Origin: Osedax frankpressi
Lineage: Eukaryota > Annelida > Polychaeta > Sabellida > Siboglinidae
Direction: 5' to 3'
NCBI GenBank assembly: GCA_964035775.1
Contig: OZ038316.1
Location: 26,691,015-26,755,014, forward strand
Length of the DNA: 64,000 nt
Shown here: positions 34,101 to 48,495 of the stretch, piece after piece
Numbering within the stretch: position 1 is the stretch's first letter
Layout: each line of letters begins with the position of its first letter
Translations under genes and position numbers: made by a program
The notes under the pieces: model-generated
What the model saw: the letters and a program-made list of their open reading frames with translations, nothing else
What the model was told of the DNA's origin: nothing
Database searches by the model: none

Positions 34101-37100
34101 ATTTCATCGAGGTTCATTTTCGATGAAATGTTTATAAATCAATCTAAGAAAAATTTATTTTCAAATAAGGCTTTTAATCTAGATCAGTTAGATAAATGAA
34201 ACTCATAAAATATCATTTATTTTCGTAGCATATCGCAATCAGAAATAAATACAACCTATGGATGTAAATTTCAACTCATTTTTTTGTTATATATTAAAGG
34301 AGTAAATGGATTTCATTTATGTATATTCTATATCTCCTAATTAACTGAATAACGAAAGAATTAATAGTGGTTACATGACCCAGTGTCTTTGGCGGCTAGC
34401 ACGTAAACCAGTCTACGGGCTAAAAACCCTAAATAACGTCGAGTCGTCGGTATTCTCGTCGATTTCGGCGTAAACGAGGTTGCTCTGCAAACCGTCGCGG
34501 TGTTTCAACAGGGCTTCGAGGAGCTGTTCGGTGTTTATTGGAGGAGTAGCGTCGACGTCGACGTCGGCGTCGGCGTCAGCCTCGTCGACGTCAGCCACGT
34601 CGACGTCGGCGTCGGCATCAGCCTCGTCGGCGTCAGATTCGCATGCGGTGTTGTGGTACACAGAGAACTTGATGCTCGAGATTGCGTCCAATGTGTCGTC
34701 TGACCGAGGAGTGGGGAGATTGGGGAGGGAGGTGAAACGGCAGCGAAATTAGATTTGGCCGTAATTACACGAGATTCACTATATCCAAGAGTCACTAAAT
34801 GTGGTTATCATTTTAAGAGCATGTTGTTAAGTCAGATTCCCTTAAAATAAATACCGGCTCCATTTCATCGGATATTTTCGATTTACTTATCTCAATTTAT
34901 AAAAGAGTAGATAATTTATAAAAAAATAGATTACTCTTTTAAAAAATATAAAAATAATCTACAAACTAAATAAAGTACAGCGCCAAGACGGATTTTTGAC
35001 TAATCCTGGCGAAAGTGCCTGGATGCGAGTCGAATACCCTAGACGGTAAACCGATGAACTGCGACACCCGGACGTGCAGTCGATGCGACAGCTCAACGAG
35101 ACTTTCCACCGAAGACTGAGGCAACGTCGAGTCCAGCAGCGTCGTCCTCACGAAGCCGGTTAACTTGGTCCTGAGGCGTTGGGAGGTCGGCGTGAGTTGA
35201 GAGGTCGGCGTGAGTTGAGAGGTCGGCGTAAGTTGAGAGGTCGGCGTAAGTCGGGCGTAAGTCGAGAGGTCGGCGTAAGTTGAGAGGTCGGCGTAAGTCG
35301 AGCGTAAACCGTCGCAGGTTGTTCGATCGCTAGACAATCGACTATTCGTCGTTACGCGGAAGAACGCGGAGCGAAGTCCGATTTAAATATTCAGACTTAT
35401 TATTCAGACTACGATGGTTGTATATTTTTGAATATAATCGGGATTTCAACAATATTCCGCGTTCGAGTGCAAACTGTCGTTTGTCGCAAACCCAACTGTT
35501 GGCTTCGATAATGTAATGCCCCGAGTAGCAACGCTGTCATTAATGTTCATATTAAATACTTAATGTTCAAGTAAAGTAATAAATGGTAGAATACGATTGA
35601 ATGTCAAATATTTTATTAATTTACTTATTCAAATTTGTTAATCCAGTTAATAATATATTTTTTTCCTTATAATTAATAAAAATCTAATGTTAACAGTGAA
35701 ATTGTATCAGAAGGTATTATGTAATATCAGGGGCGTTTTCATTATTTTCAAATTTTATAAATTTGACTCAATTTCAATACATTCTTTATCTCGAATTATT
35801 CGAGAGTAATAAACTCAAATTATTTAATGTATCGATTTTTTATTTGAGTTAATTTACAAATAAAACATGCTTAATTCTAGCTCTAATTTGTAGATTTTTT
35901 TTTTATAAGATTTTTATTATAATTACAAGCTCCCATTATAATATGAAAGAATTAAAAGTTATTATTTGGCGTAAAATAATATCATTATAATGTTAAAATG
36001 CCTGTTTATGCAACTTTAATGTTAGATAATATAGATCATGTGATCAATTGTAAATATAAAAATATGTTTTAGTAAAATTGTTTTTAATAAATATAACTAT
36101 TTTTCTAAACTGGATATCTTGAATATTTAGCTTGCATTCATCAAAAATAATTAATATTGTCTGTTTTGGATAATAATATACATTCATATCGTCAAATATA
36201 TGAATGTTCGAAAACAGCGGAAAAACCAGTGGGTACATTGTAATTATAAAATATATTATGAAAGTTTTTATTTACACTGAACCAAATAAGGATCAATTAA
36301 AATAAATTGCACATTAATTTGGTATGTTATATAAATTAATAATTATTGTAATTTTGAATGCTAAATATAAATATATAAATAATAAAATATCAATAAAAAA
36401 TATGTTACTAATTTAATTTGCATTTTCTATTTAGATTTATTTACATGTTATTAATACTGTTGTAAAATTTCGTTTTGTTTGAAAAAAGCAATATAAATTA
36501 AATAAATTGAATGTTTATAAAGGTTTTGAAAATAATAAATTGTGAAAAATCTAATAAATTGTTTTTATAAAAAGTTATATATAATGGATTTTCTTGATTT
36601 AAAAACGTGAACATTTTAATATATTTAGTTAATTAGCAAGCTGTCACATGGTATATTCATGTGATCGATACAATCGTTCCAAACATAACAAATAATTTTT
36701 CTCTTTCATTTTATTTATCCTTATTCTTTACAATGTTAAACTTGACCACTGCGGTCTTCACTTCAATGAAAATATGGAATAATTTTATAAAACTTAGAAT
36801 AAATGTTCATGAATAATTAGAAATATTTTGTGATTTTAAATCATTTATTTTTAGATTTGTTTGTTCGACCGGAGTATTTCTAGTAGGTGGTAACAGCGCA
36901 AATATATTATGAATAACCCTATATAACCTTATATAGCTCTATATAGCTCTATATAGCTCTATATAGCACTATATAGCTCTATAAAGCTCTATAAAGCTCA
37001 CTAAGGCTCTATAAAACTCTATAAAGCTCTATAAAGCTCACTAAGGCTCTATAAAGCTCTATAAAACTCTATAAAGCTCTATAAAGCTTTATAAAGCTCT

Positions 37101-40100
37101 AGAAAGCTCCATAAAGCTCTATAAATCTCTAGAAAGCTCCATAAAGCTCTATAAGGCTCTATAAAGCTCACTAAGGCTCTATAAAGCTCTATAAAGCTCC
37201 ATAAAGCTCTATAAAGCTCCATAAAGCTCTATATAACACAAACCTGCCCGCCTCATCGGAGAAATCAGACAAAGCTACAATGTTAATGAGTTTCATACAG
37301 ATCAAGTCGTGTTCGTTCGTGTAGTCAATTTTCTCGGCGGGAGATTCCCTCTGGAAATACCTGCAGCGGCATTATTTCAATAAGGTTCAAAAGAAGCAAT
37401 TCATATTAAGAGATAATTCATGCTTTAATCTTCAAAAATTGCTCATTACAATTTATTTGTTATTGAATATAATATCTTTTAGTTCATCATTTTATTTATC
37501 ATTTTATATGTTAAAATGATATAAAATCTATAAAATCGTGATACGTGAATTCATCATATGAATAGAAGCCTAATTGTAGCAGGTAAAGTTCAGTGTTTAA
37601 TTGTGAGAAGAGTAGAAAGGGAAGAGGACATATTTCGTTTTTAGAAATAGATACAAAACAATTTTAAAGTAGTTTTACTTTGTTTGATAATAAAAATGTT
37701 GATTAACATAATTATTTATTAATTTAAAAAATTCATTTATAAAAGAAGATGCTAGATGTTTTGAAATCTAATCTTTTGATTGGTTTGTATAATTGTATGT
37801 GGTGTTTGAGACCGGCTCTACTTTTGAACTATTTATATGCAAATAGATAGCAAATACGAACATTAAGGATAACTTTTATTAATATATCACCAAATGTTTT
37901 TGTGTGTCATATATTAGAATAATATTATATCTATAATTGGTATAATTGGTAGAACAAAAGTTAACATTTTTCGAAAATGTATTATATGATGACATAAAAC
38001 ACTAGATTTTGCGTAAAAAGAGAGAGAAATGTTTTGTTTATATTCCAAACTCAGAATCTCAATAGAAAAGCAAAACCCATCGAAAGCTAGATTAGTAAAT
38101 TATAATTAGCTATTTAAAGTTTTAAATCGTTGAAATATTAATATTACCATAAATAATAAATAATTCTAATCTAACATTAATATGTTCATTATCTTGTTTA
38201 TAAATTCATTTTTTGCATATTGGAATTGACCAAATCAAAGATCAAAATAATATTTTAATAAAATAAAATTCATAAAATAATTTTTAAGGCCTTTCAAAGA
38301 TCTTTCCAAAAGTAGTCCTTCTAAGCTAATTCATACGCGATGACTACACAGGTATATACTCACCATAACAAAAGTGATTTACATACTCAGTGGGAAACCC
38401 TATAAGACACCCCGTTCGATAAGTACACGCATAGTCGGCGGGAAATTAGATGGGTACACGAATAGTGAGAGGGTACACGGGTACCTTGGACCAGCGAGTA
38501 CACTCGGCCCAGGCGATCGCGCGTACTCACCGCTCCGTGTACTCGGTGAGAGGAAGTAGGTTCGGCAGAACTCTGTCCAACGAGTCGGGCGAGGTCTTCT
38601 GCACGTGTCTGACACATTCGTACCAAAAGCAGACGCGATTGTAGGTCAGCTGTTCATCGCAGTAGGTCAGCGTCCTAATGCGCGGGGCAAACGTGGAGAA
38701 TGGGCAAACGTGGGGAATGGGCAAAAGTGGGGAACGTGGAGAACGGGCAAACGTGGGGAACAAATGGGAAAAGGTCAATAAAAAAATTGGAATCGACAGG
38801 TGGTATTAGAAAAGGCACGTTTAAATAGACAAAAGGTCTGGAGCGAAACCAACGCGAAGTTGAATTGCGACCGTCCGAGATCCTTGACCACGTCATCAAC
38901 GGACAGACTCGGCAAAGTCGCCGATATCACAACGTCGAATATCGACTTATCGAAGTCAAGTTCGTCGAGGAACGCAAATACTGAACCAGAGTGTTCCTCG
39001 AGCCACTTGGGAAGTAGTTTCGAAATAATAAGTTCACGTACTTCGGCTGAGGGTATTTGGAGGGAGTATGGTGGAAATGAGGCGTAGGGTGGAGTGAGGG
39101 GGGGTGAGGGATGGGGCGGTGTTCGTGGGTTGGGGTACGGGGTAGGATAGAATAGGGTGTGGTCTGGGGAGGATATGTAGTAGGATTAGGTGAGGAATGG
39201 GTTAGGATAAGGAATGGGTTAGGATAAGGAATGGGTTAGGATGAGGAATGGGCTAGGATGTAGGGTGGGTTAGGATATAGGGTGGGTTAGAATAAGGAAT
39301 GGGTTAGGATAAGGAATGGGCTAGGATGTAGGGTGGGTTAGGATAAGGAATGGGGTAGGATAAGGAATGGGTTATGATGAGGAATGGGTTAGGATAAGGA
39401 ATGGGCTAGGATGTAGGGTGGGTTAGAATATAGGGTGGGTTATGATGAGGAATGGGTTAGTATGAGGAATGGGTTAGGATAAGGAATGGGTTATGATGAG
39501 GAATGGGTTAGGATAAGGAATGGGGTAGGATAAGGAATGGGTTAGGATAAGGAATGGGCTAGGATGTAGGGTGGGTTAGAATATAGGGTGGGTTATGATG
39601 AGGAATGGGTTAGTATGAGGAATGGGTTAGTATGTAGGGTGGGTTAGGATATAGGGTGGGTTAGGATATAGGATGGGTTATGATGAGGAATGGGTTAGGA
39701 TGAGGAATGGGCTAGGATGTAGGGTGGGTTAGGATGTAGGGTGGGTTAGGATATAGGGTGGGTTATGATGAGGAATGGGTTAGGATGAGGAATGGGCTAG
39801 GATGTAGGGTGGGTTAGGATGTAGGGTGGGTTAGGATATAGGGTGGGTTATGATTGGGAATGGGTTAGGATGAGGAATGGGCTAGGATGTAGGGTGGGTT
39901 AGGATATAGGGTGGGTTAGGATATAGGGTGGGTTATGATGAGGAATGGGTTAGTATGTAAGCTGGGCGGGCTACGAAGAAGGTGCAATAGATCATGGGAG
40001 GTGGAAGATGTAAGAATTAGGGATTGTAAAGATGGACACGATGACGAATACTCTAGTCTGAATATTATTTGATGTAAGACAGGAGTTCGCAACAATAAAC

Positions 40101-43100
40101 TTATGTAATAATAATAATATAAAACCATCTTGATCTCGAAGAAAATTGTTCATCAATTCAATCTTCGTATCCAAATCAATGACTTTCTTTGGAATCTATA
40201 AATCATTAATACGATTTACATTTAGCATTCGTTTCTATATAATAACATAAATGACCTATAGCAGTAGTGAAAATGATTTTAAAACTAGATGGTGATAAAG
40301 GTAACAACTGAATGTGAAAATAATTTAACATTTATATTATTTATGATTACAATTAAATTAAATAAATACATAAAAATGCCATAACAATAAATAAATATAG
40401 ATGAAAATTATCACCACACAAATATTAAAAATAACTTTATGGACTTTATGATAATTTCAACATTTAGATATTGATAATAATAAGCCAAGTACGACTAATT
40501 GTGATTATAACATCGTTGCAAATGATCTTGACCATAATAACCTTATTGCAGATGACCTTGACCATAATAACCTTATTGCAGATGACCTTGAGAGCTTCAA
40601 GACGTACGGCTGCACTGTTGTCTAGTGTCCTATCAATGAAGTAAGACAGCGAGTGAGGCGTGGGCAACAAAGACTTTATAATCTGCCTTCGCACATCCAC
40701 AGTACCGTAGGATATCAACCAGAAATAAGCTGAAAGGCAATTCATGTTGTTTTAAGTTGAAAGGCAATTCATGTTGTTTTAAGCTGAAAGGCAATTCATG
40801 TTGTTTTAAGCTGAAAGGCAATTCATGTTGTTTTAAGTTGAAAGGCAATTCATGTTGTTTTAAGCTGAAAGGCAATTCATGTTGTTTTAAGTTGAAAGGC
40901 AATTCATGTTGTTTTAAGCTGAAAGGCAATTCATGTTGTTTTAAGTTGAAAGGCAATTCATGTTGTTTTAAGTTGAAAGGCAATTCATGTTGTTTTAAGC
41001 TGAAAGGCAATTTATGTTGTTTTAAGTTGAAAGGCAATTCATATTTTTTAAGTTGAAAGGCAATTTATGTTGTTTTAAGTTGAAAGGCAATTCATGTTGT
41101 TTTAAGCTGAAAGGCAATTCATGTTATTTTAAGTTGAAAGGCAATTTATGTTGTTTTAAGTTGAAAGGCAATTTATGTTGTTTTAAGTTGAAAGGCAATT
41201 CATGTTATTTTAAGTTGAAAGAAAATTCATGTTTTTTAAGCTGAAAGGCAATAGGAGTTGACATTTACATAGAATGAGAAAAAGAGCGTATTTGCACTGA
41301 AAGGTTTTATATTATGATACATGATGACATAATGGAAACAGCCAAACCTGAATGTTAAATGGTGAAGGATAAATAAAATTAATAAAATTAAATTAAACAG
41401 CTAACTACTATTAATTGATACATTTTAACAGATGCTCGATGAGCGTTAATTGTTTGTTATATAACTCGTGTCTAAGGGTCGAATTACATAAGAAGCGGTA
41501 ATTGCATCGCTGAAGTAAAATGCAGTCGAGCTATGTAACCCTTGGCTATTGAACAGGAGCTGTCCCCCGACTGAATCCTCTCGGTGCTTTTGATGGACAG
41601 CAAGCGGACCTAATCACGTGCCGCCGTTACTCATTATATAACGGACAGCAGAATTGCCGATTATTTAACGAATAGGGAATTAATGGTTCGTAAACTTCGT
41701 TTCAAATTGCAAACACAAAAAATGCGACGTTAATTATTAGTAAGGTACGGGGCAACGACAGAGTCGCAATGTCTAGGTCGCAAATGAAAACGGAGCGGCG
41801 AGGGCGGCTATAAGACCTGCATATTGACATCTTTGAGTCGGTTCAGCAGAGCAGTGAACAACCTTTCATAGAGTTCGTCGGAGATCAAGCGGTCGAGTTC
41901 GGCGTTTAATAAATCACCAATAATGCGAACGCAGCCCATGCGAACGTTCTTATCCGAGTGTACAGACAACTACAGGGAATAATATTAGGATAGGGAAAAC
42001 TACAGGCAATAATATTAGAAGAGAGAAAACTACAGGCAATAATATTAGAAGGAAAACTACAGGAAATAATATTAGAAGGAAAACTACAGGCAATAATATT
42101 AGAAGAGAGAAAACTACAGGGAATAATATTAGAAGAGAGAAAACTACAGGGAATAATATTAGAAGGAAAACTACAGGAAATAATATTAGAAGGAAAACTA
42201 CAGGAAATAATATTAGAAGAGAGAAAACTACAGGCAATAATATTAGAAGGAAAACTACAGGAAATAATATTAGAAGGAAAACTACAGGCAATAATATTAG
42301 AAGAGAGAAAACTACAGGGAATAATATTAGAAGAGAGAAAACTACAGGGAATAATATTAGAAGGAAAACTACAGGAAATAATATTAGAAGGAAAACTACA
42401 GGAAATAATATTAGAAGGAAAACTACAGGCAATAATATTAGAAGGAAAACTACAGGCAATAATATTAGAAGGAAAACTACAGGCAATAATATTAGAAGGA
42501 AAACTACAGGGAATAATATTAGAAGGAAAACTACAGGCAATAATATTAGAAGGAAAACTACAGGCAATAATATTAGAAGGAAAACTACAGGCAATAATAT
42601 TAGAAGGAAAACTACAGGCAATAATATTAGAAGGAAAACTACAGGCAATAATATTAGAAGGAAAACTACAGGCAATAATATTAGAAGAGAGAAAACTACA
42701 GGGAATAATATTAGAAGAGAGAAAACTACAGGCAATAATATTAGAAGGAAAACTACAGGCAATAATATTAGAAGAGAGAAAACTACAGGGAATAATATTA
42801 GAAGGAAAACTACAGGGAATAATATTAGAAGAGAGAAAACTACAGGGAATAATATTAGAAGAGAGAAAACTACAGGCAATAATATTAGAAGGAAAACTAC
42901 AGGCAATAATATTAGAAGAGAGAAAACTACAGGCAATAATATTAGAAGGAAAACTACAGGCAATAATATTAGAAGGAAAACTACAGGGAATAATATTAGA
43001 AGAGAGAAAACTACAGGCAATAATATTAGAAGAGAGAAAACTACAGGGAATAATATTAGAAGGAAAACTACAGGAAATAATATTAGAAGGAAAACTACAG

Positions 43101-46100
43101 GAAATAATATTAGAAGGAAAACTACAGGCAATAATATTAGAAGGAAAACTACAGGCAATAATATTAGAAGGAAAACTACAGGCAATAATATTAGAAGGAA
43201 AACTACAGGGAATAATATTAGAAGGAAAACTACAGGCAATAATATTAGAAGGAAAACTACAGGCAATAATATTAGAAGGAAAACTACAGGCAATAATATT
43301 AGAAGGAAAACTACAGGCAATAATATTAGAAGGAAAACTACAGGCAATAATATTAGAAGGAAAACTACAGGCAATAATATTAGAAGAGAGAAAACTACAG
43401 GGAATAATATTAGAAGAGAGAAAACTACAGGCAATAATATTAGAAGGAAAACTACAGGCAATAATATTAGAAGAGAGAAAACTACAGGGAATAATATTAG
43501 AAGGAAAACTACAGGGAATAATATTAGAAGAGAGAAAACTACAGGGAATAATATTAGAAGAGAGAAAACTACAGGCAATAATATTAGAAGGAAAACTACA
43601 GGCAATAATATTAGAAGAGAGAAAACTACAGGCAATAATATTAGAAGGAAAACTACAGGCAATAATATTAGAAGGAAAACTACAGGGAATAATATTAGAA
43701 GAGAGAAAACTACAGGCAATAATATTAGAAGAGAGAAAACTACAGGCAATAATATTAGAAGGAAAACTACAGGGAATAATATTAGAAGGAAAACTACAGG
43801 CAATAATATTAGAAGGAAAACTACAGGCAATAATATTAGAAGAGAGAAAACTACAGGCAATAATATTAGAAGGAAAACTACAGGGAATAATATAAGAAGG
43901 AAAACTACAGGCAATAATATTAGAAGAGAGAAAACTACAGGGAACAATATTAGAAGGAAAACTACAGGGAATAATATTAGAAGAGAGAAAACTACAGGGA
44001 ATAATATTAGAAGAGAGAAAACTACAGGCAATAATATTAGAAGGAAAACTACAGGCAATAATATTAGAAGAGAGAAAACTACAGGCAATAATATTAGAAG
44101 GAAAACTACAGGCAATAATATTAGAAGGAAAACTACAGGCAATAATATTAGAAGGAAAACTACAGGCAATAATATTAGAAGAGAGAAAACTACAGGGAAT
44201 AATATTAGGATAGGGAAAACTACAGGGAATAATATTAGGATAGGGAAAACTACAGGGAATAATATTAGAAGGAAAACTACAGGCAATAATATTAGAAGAG
44301 AGAAAACTACAGGGAATAATATTAGGATAGGGAAAACTACAGGGAATAATATTAGAAGGAAAACTACAGGCAATAATATTAGAAGAGAGAAAACTACAGG
44401 GAATAATATTAGAAGGAAAACTACAGGGAATAATATTAGAAGGAAAACTACAGGAAATAATATTAGAAGGAAAACTACAGGGAATAATATTAGAAGAGAG
44501 AAAACTACAGGGAATAATATTAGAAGAGAGAAAACTACAGGGAATAATATTAGAAGAGAGAAAACTACAGGGAATAATATTAGAAGGAAAACTACAGGGA
44601 ATAATATTAGAAGGAAAACTACAGGGAATAATATTAGAAGGAAAACTACAGGGAATAATATTAGAAGGAAAACTACAGGGAATAATATTAGAAGGAAAAC
44701 TACAGGGAATAATATTAGAAGAGAGAAAACTACAGGGAATAATATTAGAAGAGAGAAAACTACAGGCAATAATATTAGAAGGAAAACTACAGGGAATAAT
44801 ATTAGGATAGGGAAAACTACAGGGAATAATATTAGAAAGAAAACTACAGGAAATAATATTAGAAGAGAGAAAACTACAGGGAATAATATTAGGATAGGGA
44901 AAACTACAGGGAATAATATTAGGATAGGGAAAACTACAGGGAATAATATTAGGATAGGGAAAACTACAGGGAATAATATTAGAAGGAAAACTACAGGGAA
45001 TAATATTAGAAGGAAAACTACAGGGAATAATATTAGAAGAGAGAAAACTACAGGGAATAATATTAGAAGAGAGAAAACTACAGGGAATAATATTAGAAGG
45101 AAAACTACAGGGAATAATATTAGAAGGAAAACTACAGGGAATAATATTAGAAGAGAGAAAACTACAGGGAATAATATTAGAAGGAAAACTACAGGGAATA
45201 ATATTAGAAGGAAAACTACAGGGAATAATATTAGAAGGAAAACTACAGGGAATAATATTAGAAGAGAGAAAACTACAGGGAATAATATTAGAAGAGAGAA
45301 AACTACAGGCAATAATATTAGAAGGAAAACTACAGGGAATAATATTAGAAGAGAGAAAACTACAGGGAATAATATTAGAAGGAAAACTACAGGGAATAAT
45401 ATTAGAAGGAAAACTACAGGGAATAATATTAGAAGAGAGAAAACTACAGGGAATAATATTAGAAGGAAAACTACAGGGAATAATATTAGAAGAGAGAAAA
45501 CTACAGGGAATAATATTAGAAGGAAAACTACAGGGAATAATATTAGAAGAGAGAAAACTACAGGGAATAATATTAGAAGGAAAACTACAGGGAATAATAT
45601 TAGAAGGAAAACTACAGGGAATAATATTAGAAGAGAGAAAACTACAGGGAATAATATTAGAAGGAAAACTACAGGGAATAATATTAGAAGAGAGAAAACT
45701 ACAGGGAATAATATTAGAAGGAAAACTACAGGGAATAATATTAGAAGAGAGAAAACTACAGGGAATAATATTAGAAGGAAAACTACAGGGAATAATATTA
45801 GAAGAGAGAAAACTACAGGGAATAATATTAGAAGGAAAACTACAGGGAATAATATTAGAAGGAAAACTACAGGGAATAATATTAGAAGAGAGAAAACTAC
45901 AGGGAATAATATTAGAAGGAAAACTACAGGGAATAATATTAGAAGAGAGAAAACTACAGGGAATAATATTAGAAGGAAAACTACAGGGAATAATATTAGA
46001 AGAGAGAAAACTACAGGGAATAATATTAGAAGGAAAACTACAGGGAATAATATTAGAAGAGAGAAAACTACAGGGAATAATATTAGAAGGAAAACTACAG

Positions 46101-48464
46101 GGAATAATATTAGAAGAGAGAAAACTACAGGGAATAATATTAGAAGGAAAACTACAGGGAATAATATTAGAAGGAAAACTACAGGGAATAATATTAGAAG
46201 AGAGAAAACTACAGGGAATAATATTAGAAGGAAAACTACAGGGAATAATATTAGAAGAGAGAAAACTACAGGGAATAATATTAGAAGGAAAACTACAGGG
46301 AATAATATTAGAAGGAAAACTACAGGGAATAATATTAGAAGAGAGAAAACTACAGGCAATAATATTAGAAGGAAAACTACAGGGAATAATATTAGAAGGA
46401 AAACTACAGGGAATAATATTAGAAGAGAGAAAACTACAGGCAATAATATTAGAAGGAAAACTACAGGGAATAATATTAGAAGAGAGAAAACTACAGGGAA
46501 TAATATTAGAAGGAAAACTACAGGCAATAATATTAGAAGAGAGAAAACTACAGGGAATAATATTAGAAGGAAAACTACAGGCAATAATATTAGAAGGAAA
46601 ACTACAGGCAATAATATTAGAAGGAAAACTACAGGCAATAATATTAGAAGGAAAACTACAGGCAATAATATTAGAAGGAAAACTACAGGCAATAATATTA
46701 GAAGGAAAACTACAGGCAATAATATTAGAAGGAAAACTACAGGCAATAATATTAGAAGGAAAACTACAGGCAATAATATTAGAAGGAAAACTACAGGCAA
46801 TAATATTAGAAGGACTGAATATTCTTTAGACAATAGACTGTGGGAGTGGTGAGGGAATTCAAGACGCCAGTGTAATTGTCATCATAACGCTGAACAATTG
46901 AACTATTGTACTTAGCTCGCCACAAACTTGTATGAAATGTTCAAACATTGAGGTGATGAGCAAAGTTGAGGTGGCATCTTCTGCTATTTTCCCTTTCTCT
47001 TCGAGTTTCACCTGCAATTTTATAAAGGAGGGATGGTGGCGGGTCGAGTAGAGTGTGGGGAGAGTTATGGCGTTGGAGGTGGAGAGGAGTATAGGGACAA
47101 CAAAGCTATTCTCGAGTTTTTCAGACAAATCCTAATTATAATATTCTAAAAAATAATAAAAAAAATAGTTATGTTCTTAAAAAAAATAAGACTATATCAA
47201 ATCGATTGTTCCATGACTTAACAAAAGAAATCTAAATATAAAAACCTTCTAATCTTACAAACTAAACATGCATTGAGATAATAACTTTATTATTATAAAA
47301 ATAAAGACATATATATATATATATATATTAATATCCATAAATTACATGAAATGAGATCTTTGTATATGTTTAACCTTGTAAAATGTAATAAATTCTTTTA
47401 AATAATATTTAAAGAATTCCAAATCCTTCATTAATTTTTAAAAAGTTTTTCACAACATTATTTGTAGCGAATTAAATGCGAAATAAACCAAAGTTTTTAG
47501 AGATATAATTTATAATGTAAATTTGATGAGTAATAGATATGAGGGAAATACCTTATTAAAAATGTTATACATAAATATACAATGATCATAATTAATAATA
47601 TTATTAACCGATAAATGATAAATAACATTTAATAATTATATAGAACTAATTAATTTATGTTTCCAAAATACAAAATAATAATCAGATTAAAAAATAATTT
47701 TGAAAATCTATATCTTAAAATCAGAGATTTCTCAAAAAACTGAAGTTGGAGAACGGTAGACTTCAGCGAAATTTCAACCTGTGATTTCATGAAGACGACG
47801 ATGAACTTGAAAACGCTGTCCACGATCTTCTCCTTCCTGTAACACTTCAGGATAATGTTTACAATGCTCTTAAACTCAGCAACGAAGTCCTCCTCGTTCA
47901 TCTGTTTGTAAGCAAATGATTGAGAAAAAGTGTAGCGAACAAATTGCCAACTTCATATGTTTTATTGTATTAATGTAAAATATTTTTTTAGAATATCTTT
48001 TCAAGTTAAAAGAATCTGAATTTACTTTTTGTGTCTAAATTTCTATTAAATTTGGGCTGGTAAATCTTAGTGATTTGATAGAAAATATATCAGACATACA
48101 ATATATAATCATCAATTAATTAAAGACTGTATTAAATCAAGAAATGTTAACAACTGATAATCGTATTTACTCAATAAATCTATTATTAGCGATTATCGGT
48201 TAAATTTGATGATAATAATTGGTTTACTGACAAAATTAATTTTTTTCAAATTAGTATTTTGAAAATAAATCTGATCAAATTAAATATAATCAAACAAAAA
48301 TATATAAGTTTATATTAAAGTTTTTTATTCTTAATATTTATTTAAAACTTTGTATTAATCACAATTTAGAGAATCTTGTCCATCTATGATAATAACTCAT
48401 TACATATAGAATACCAGTAATTATTCACTATAACATTTGTATATAAGTGGATTAATTGATCATT

Positions 48465-48495
<31 letters not shown>

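Noticed and set aside
41950-46833. 1,627-codon hydrophobic open frame on the minus strand (repeats of LLILFPVVF)
   Set aside because: It is wholly the 27/30-bp intronic array; it lies between two phase-matched NCAPG exons and enters exon 4 in the wrong frame. The open frame is explained by unit lengths divisible by three.
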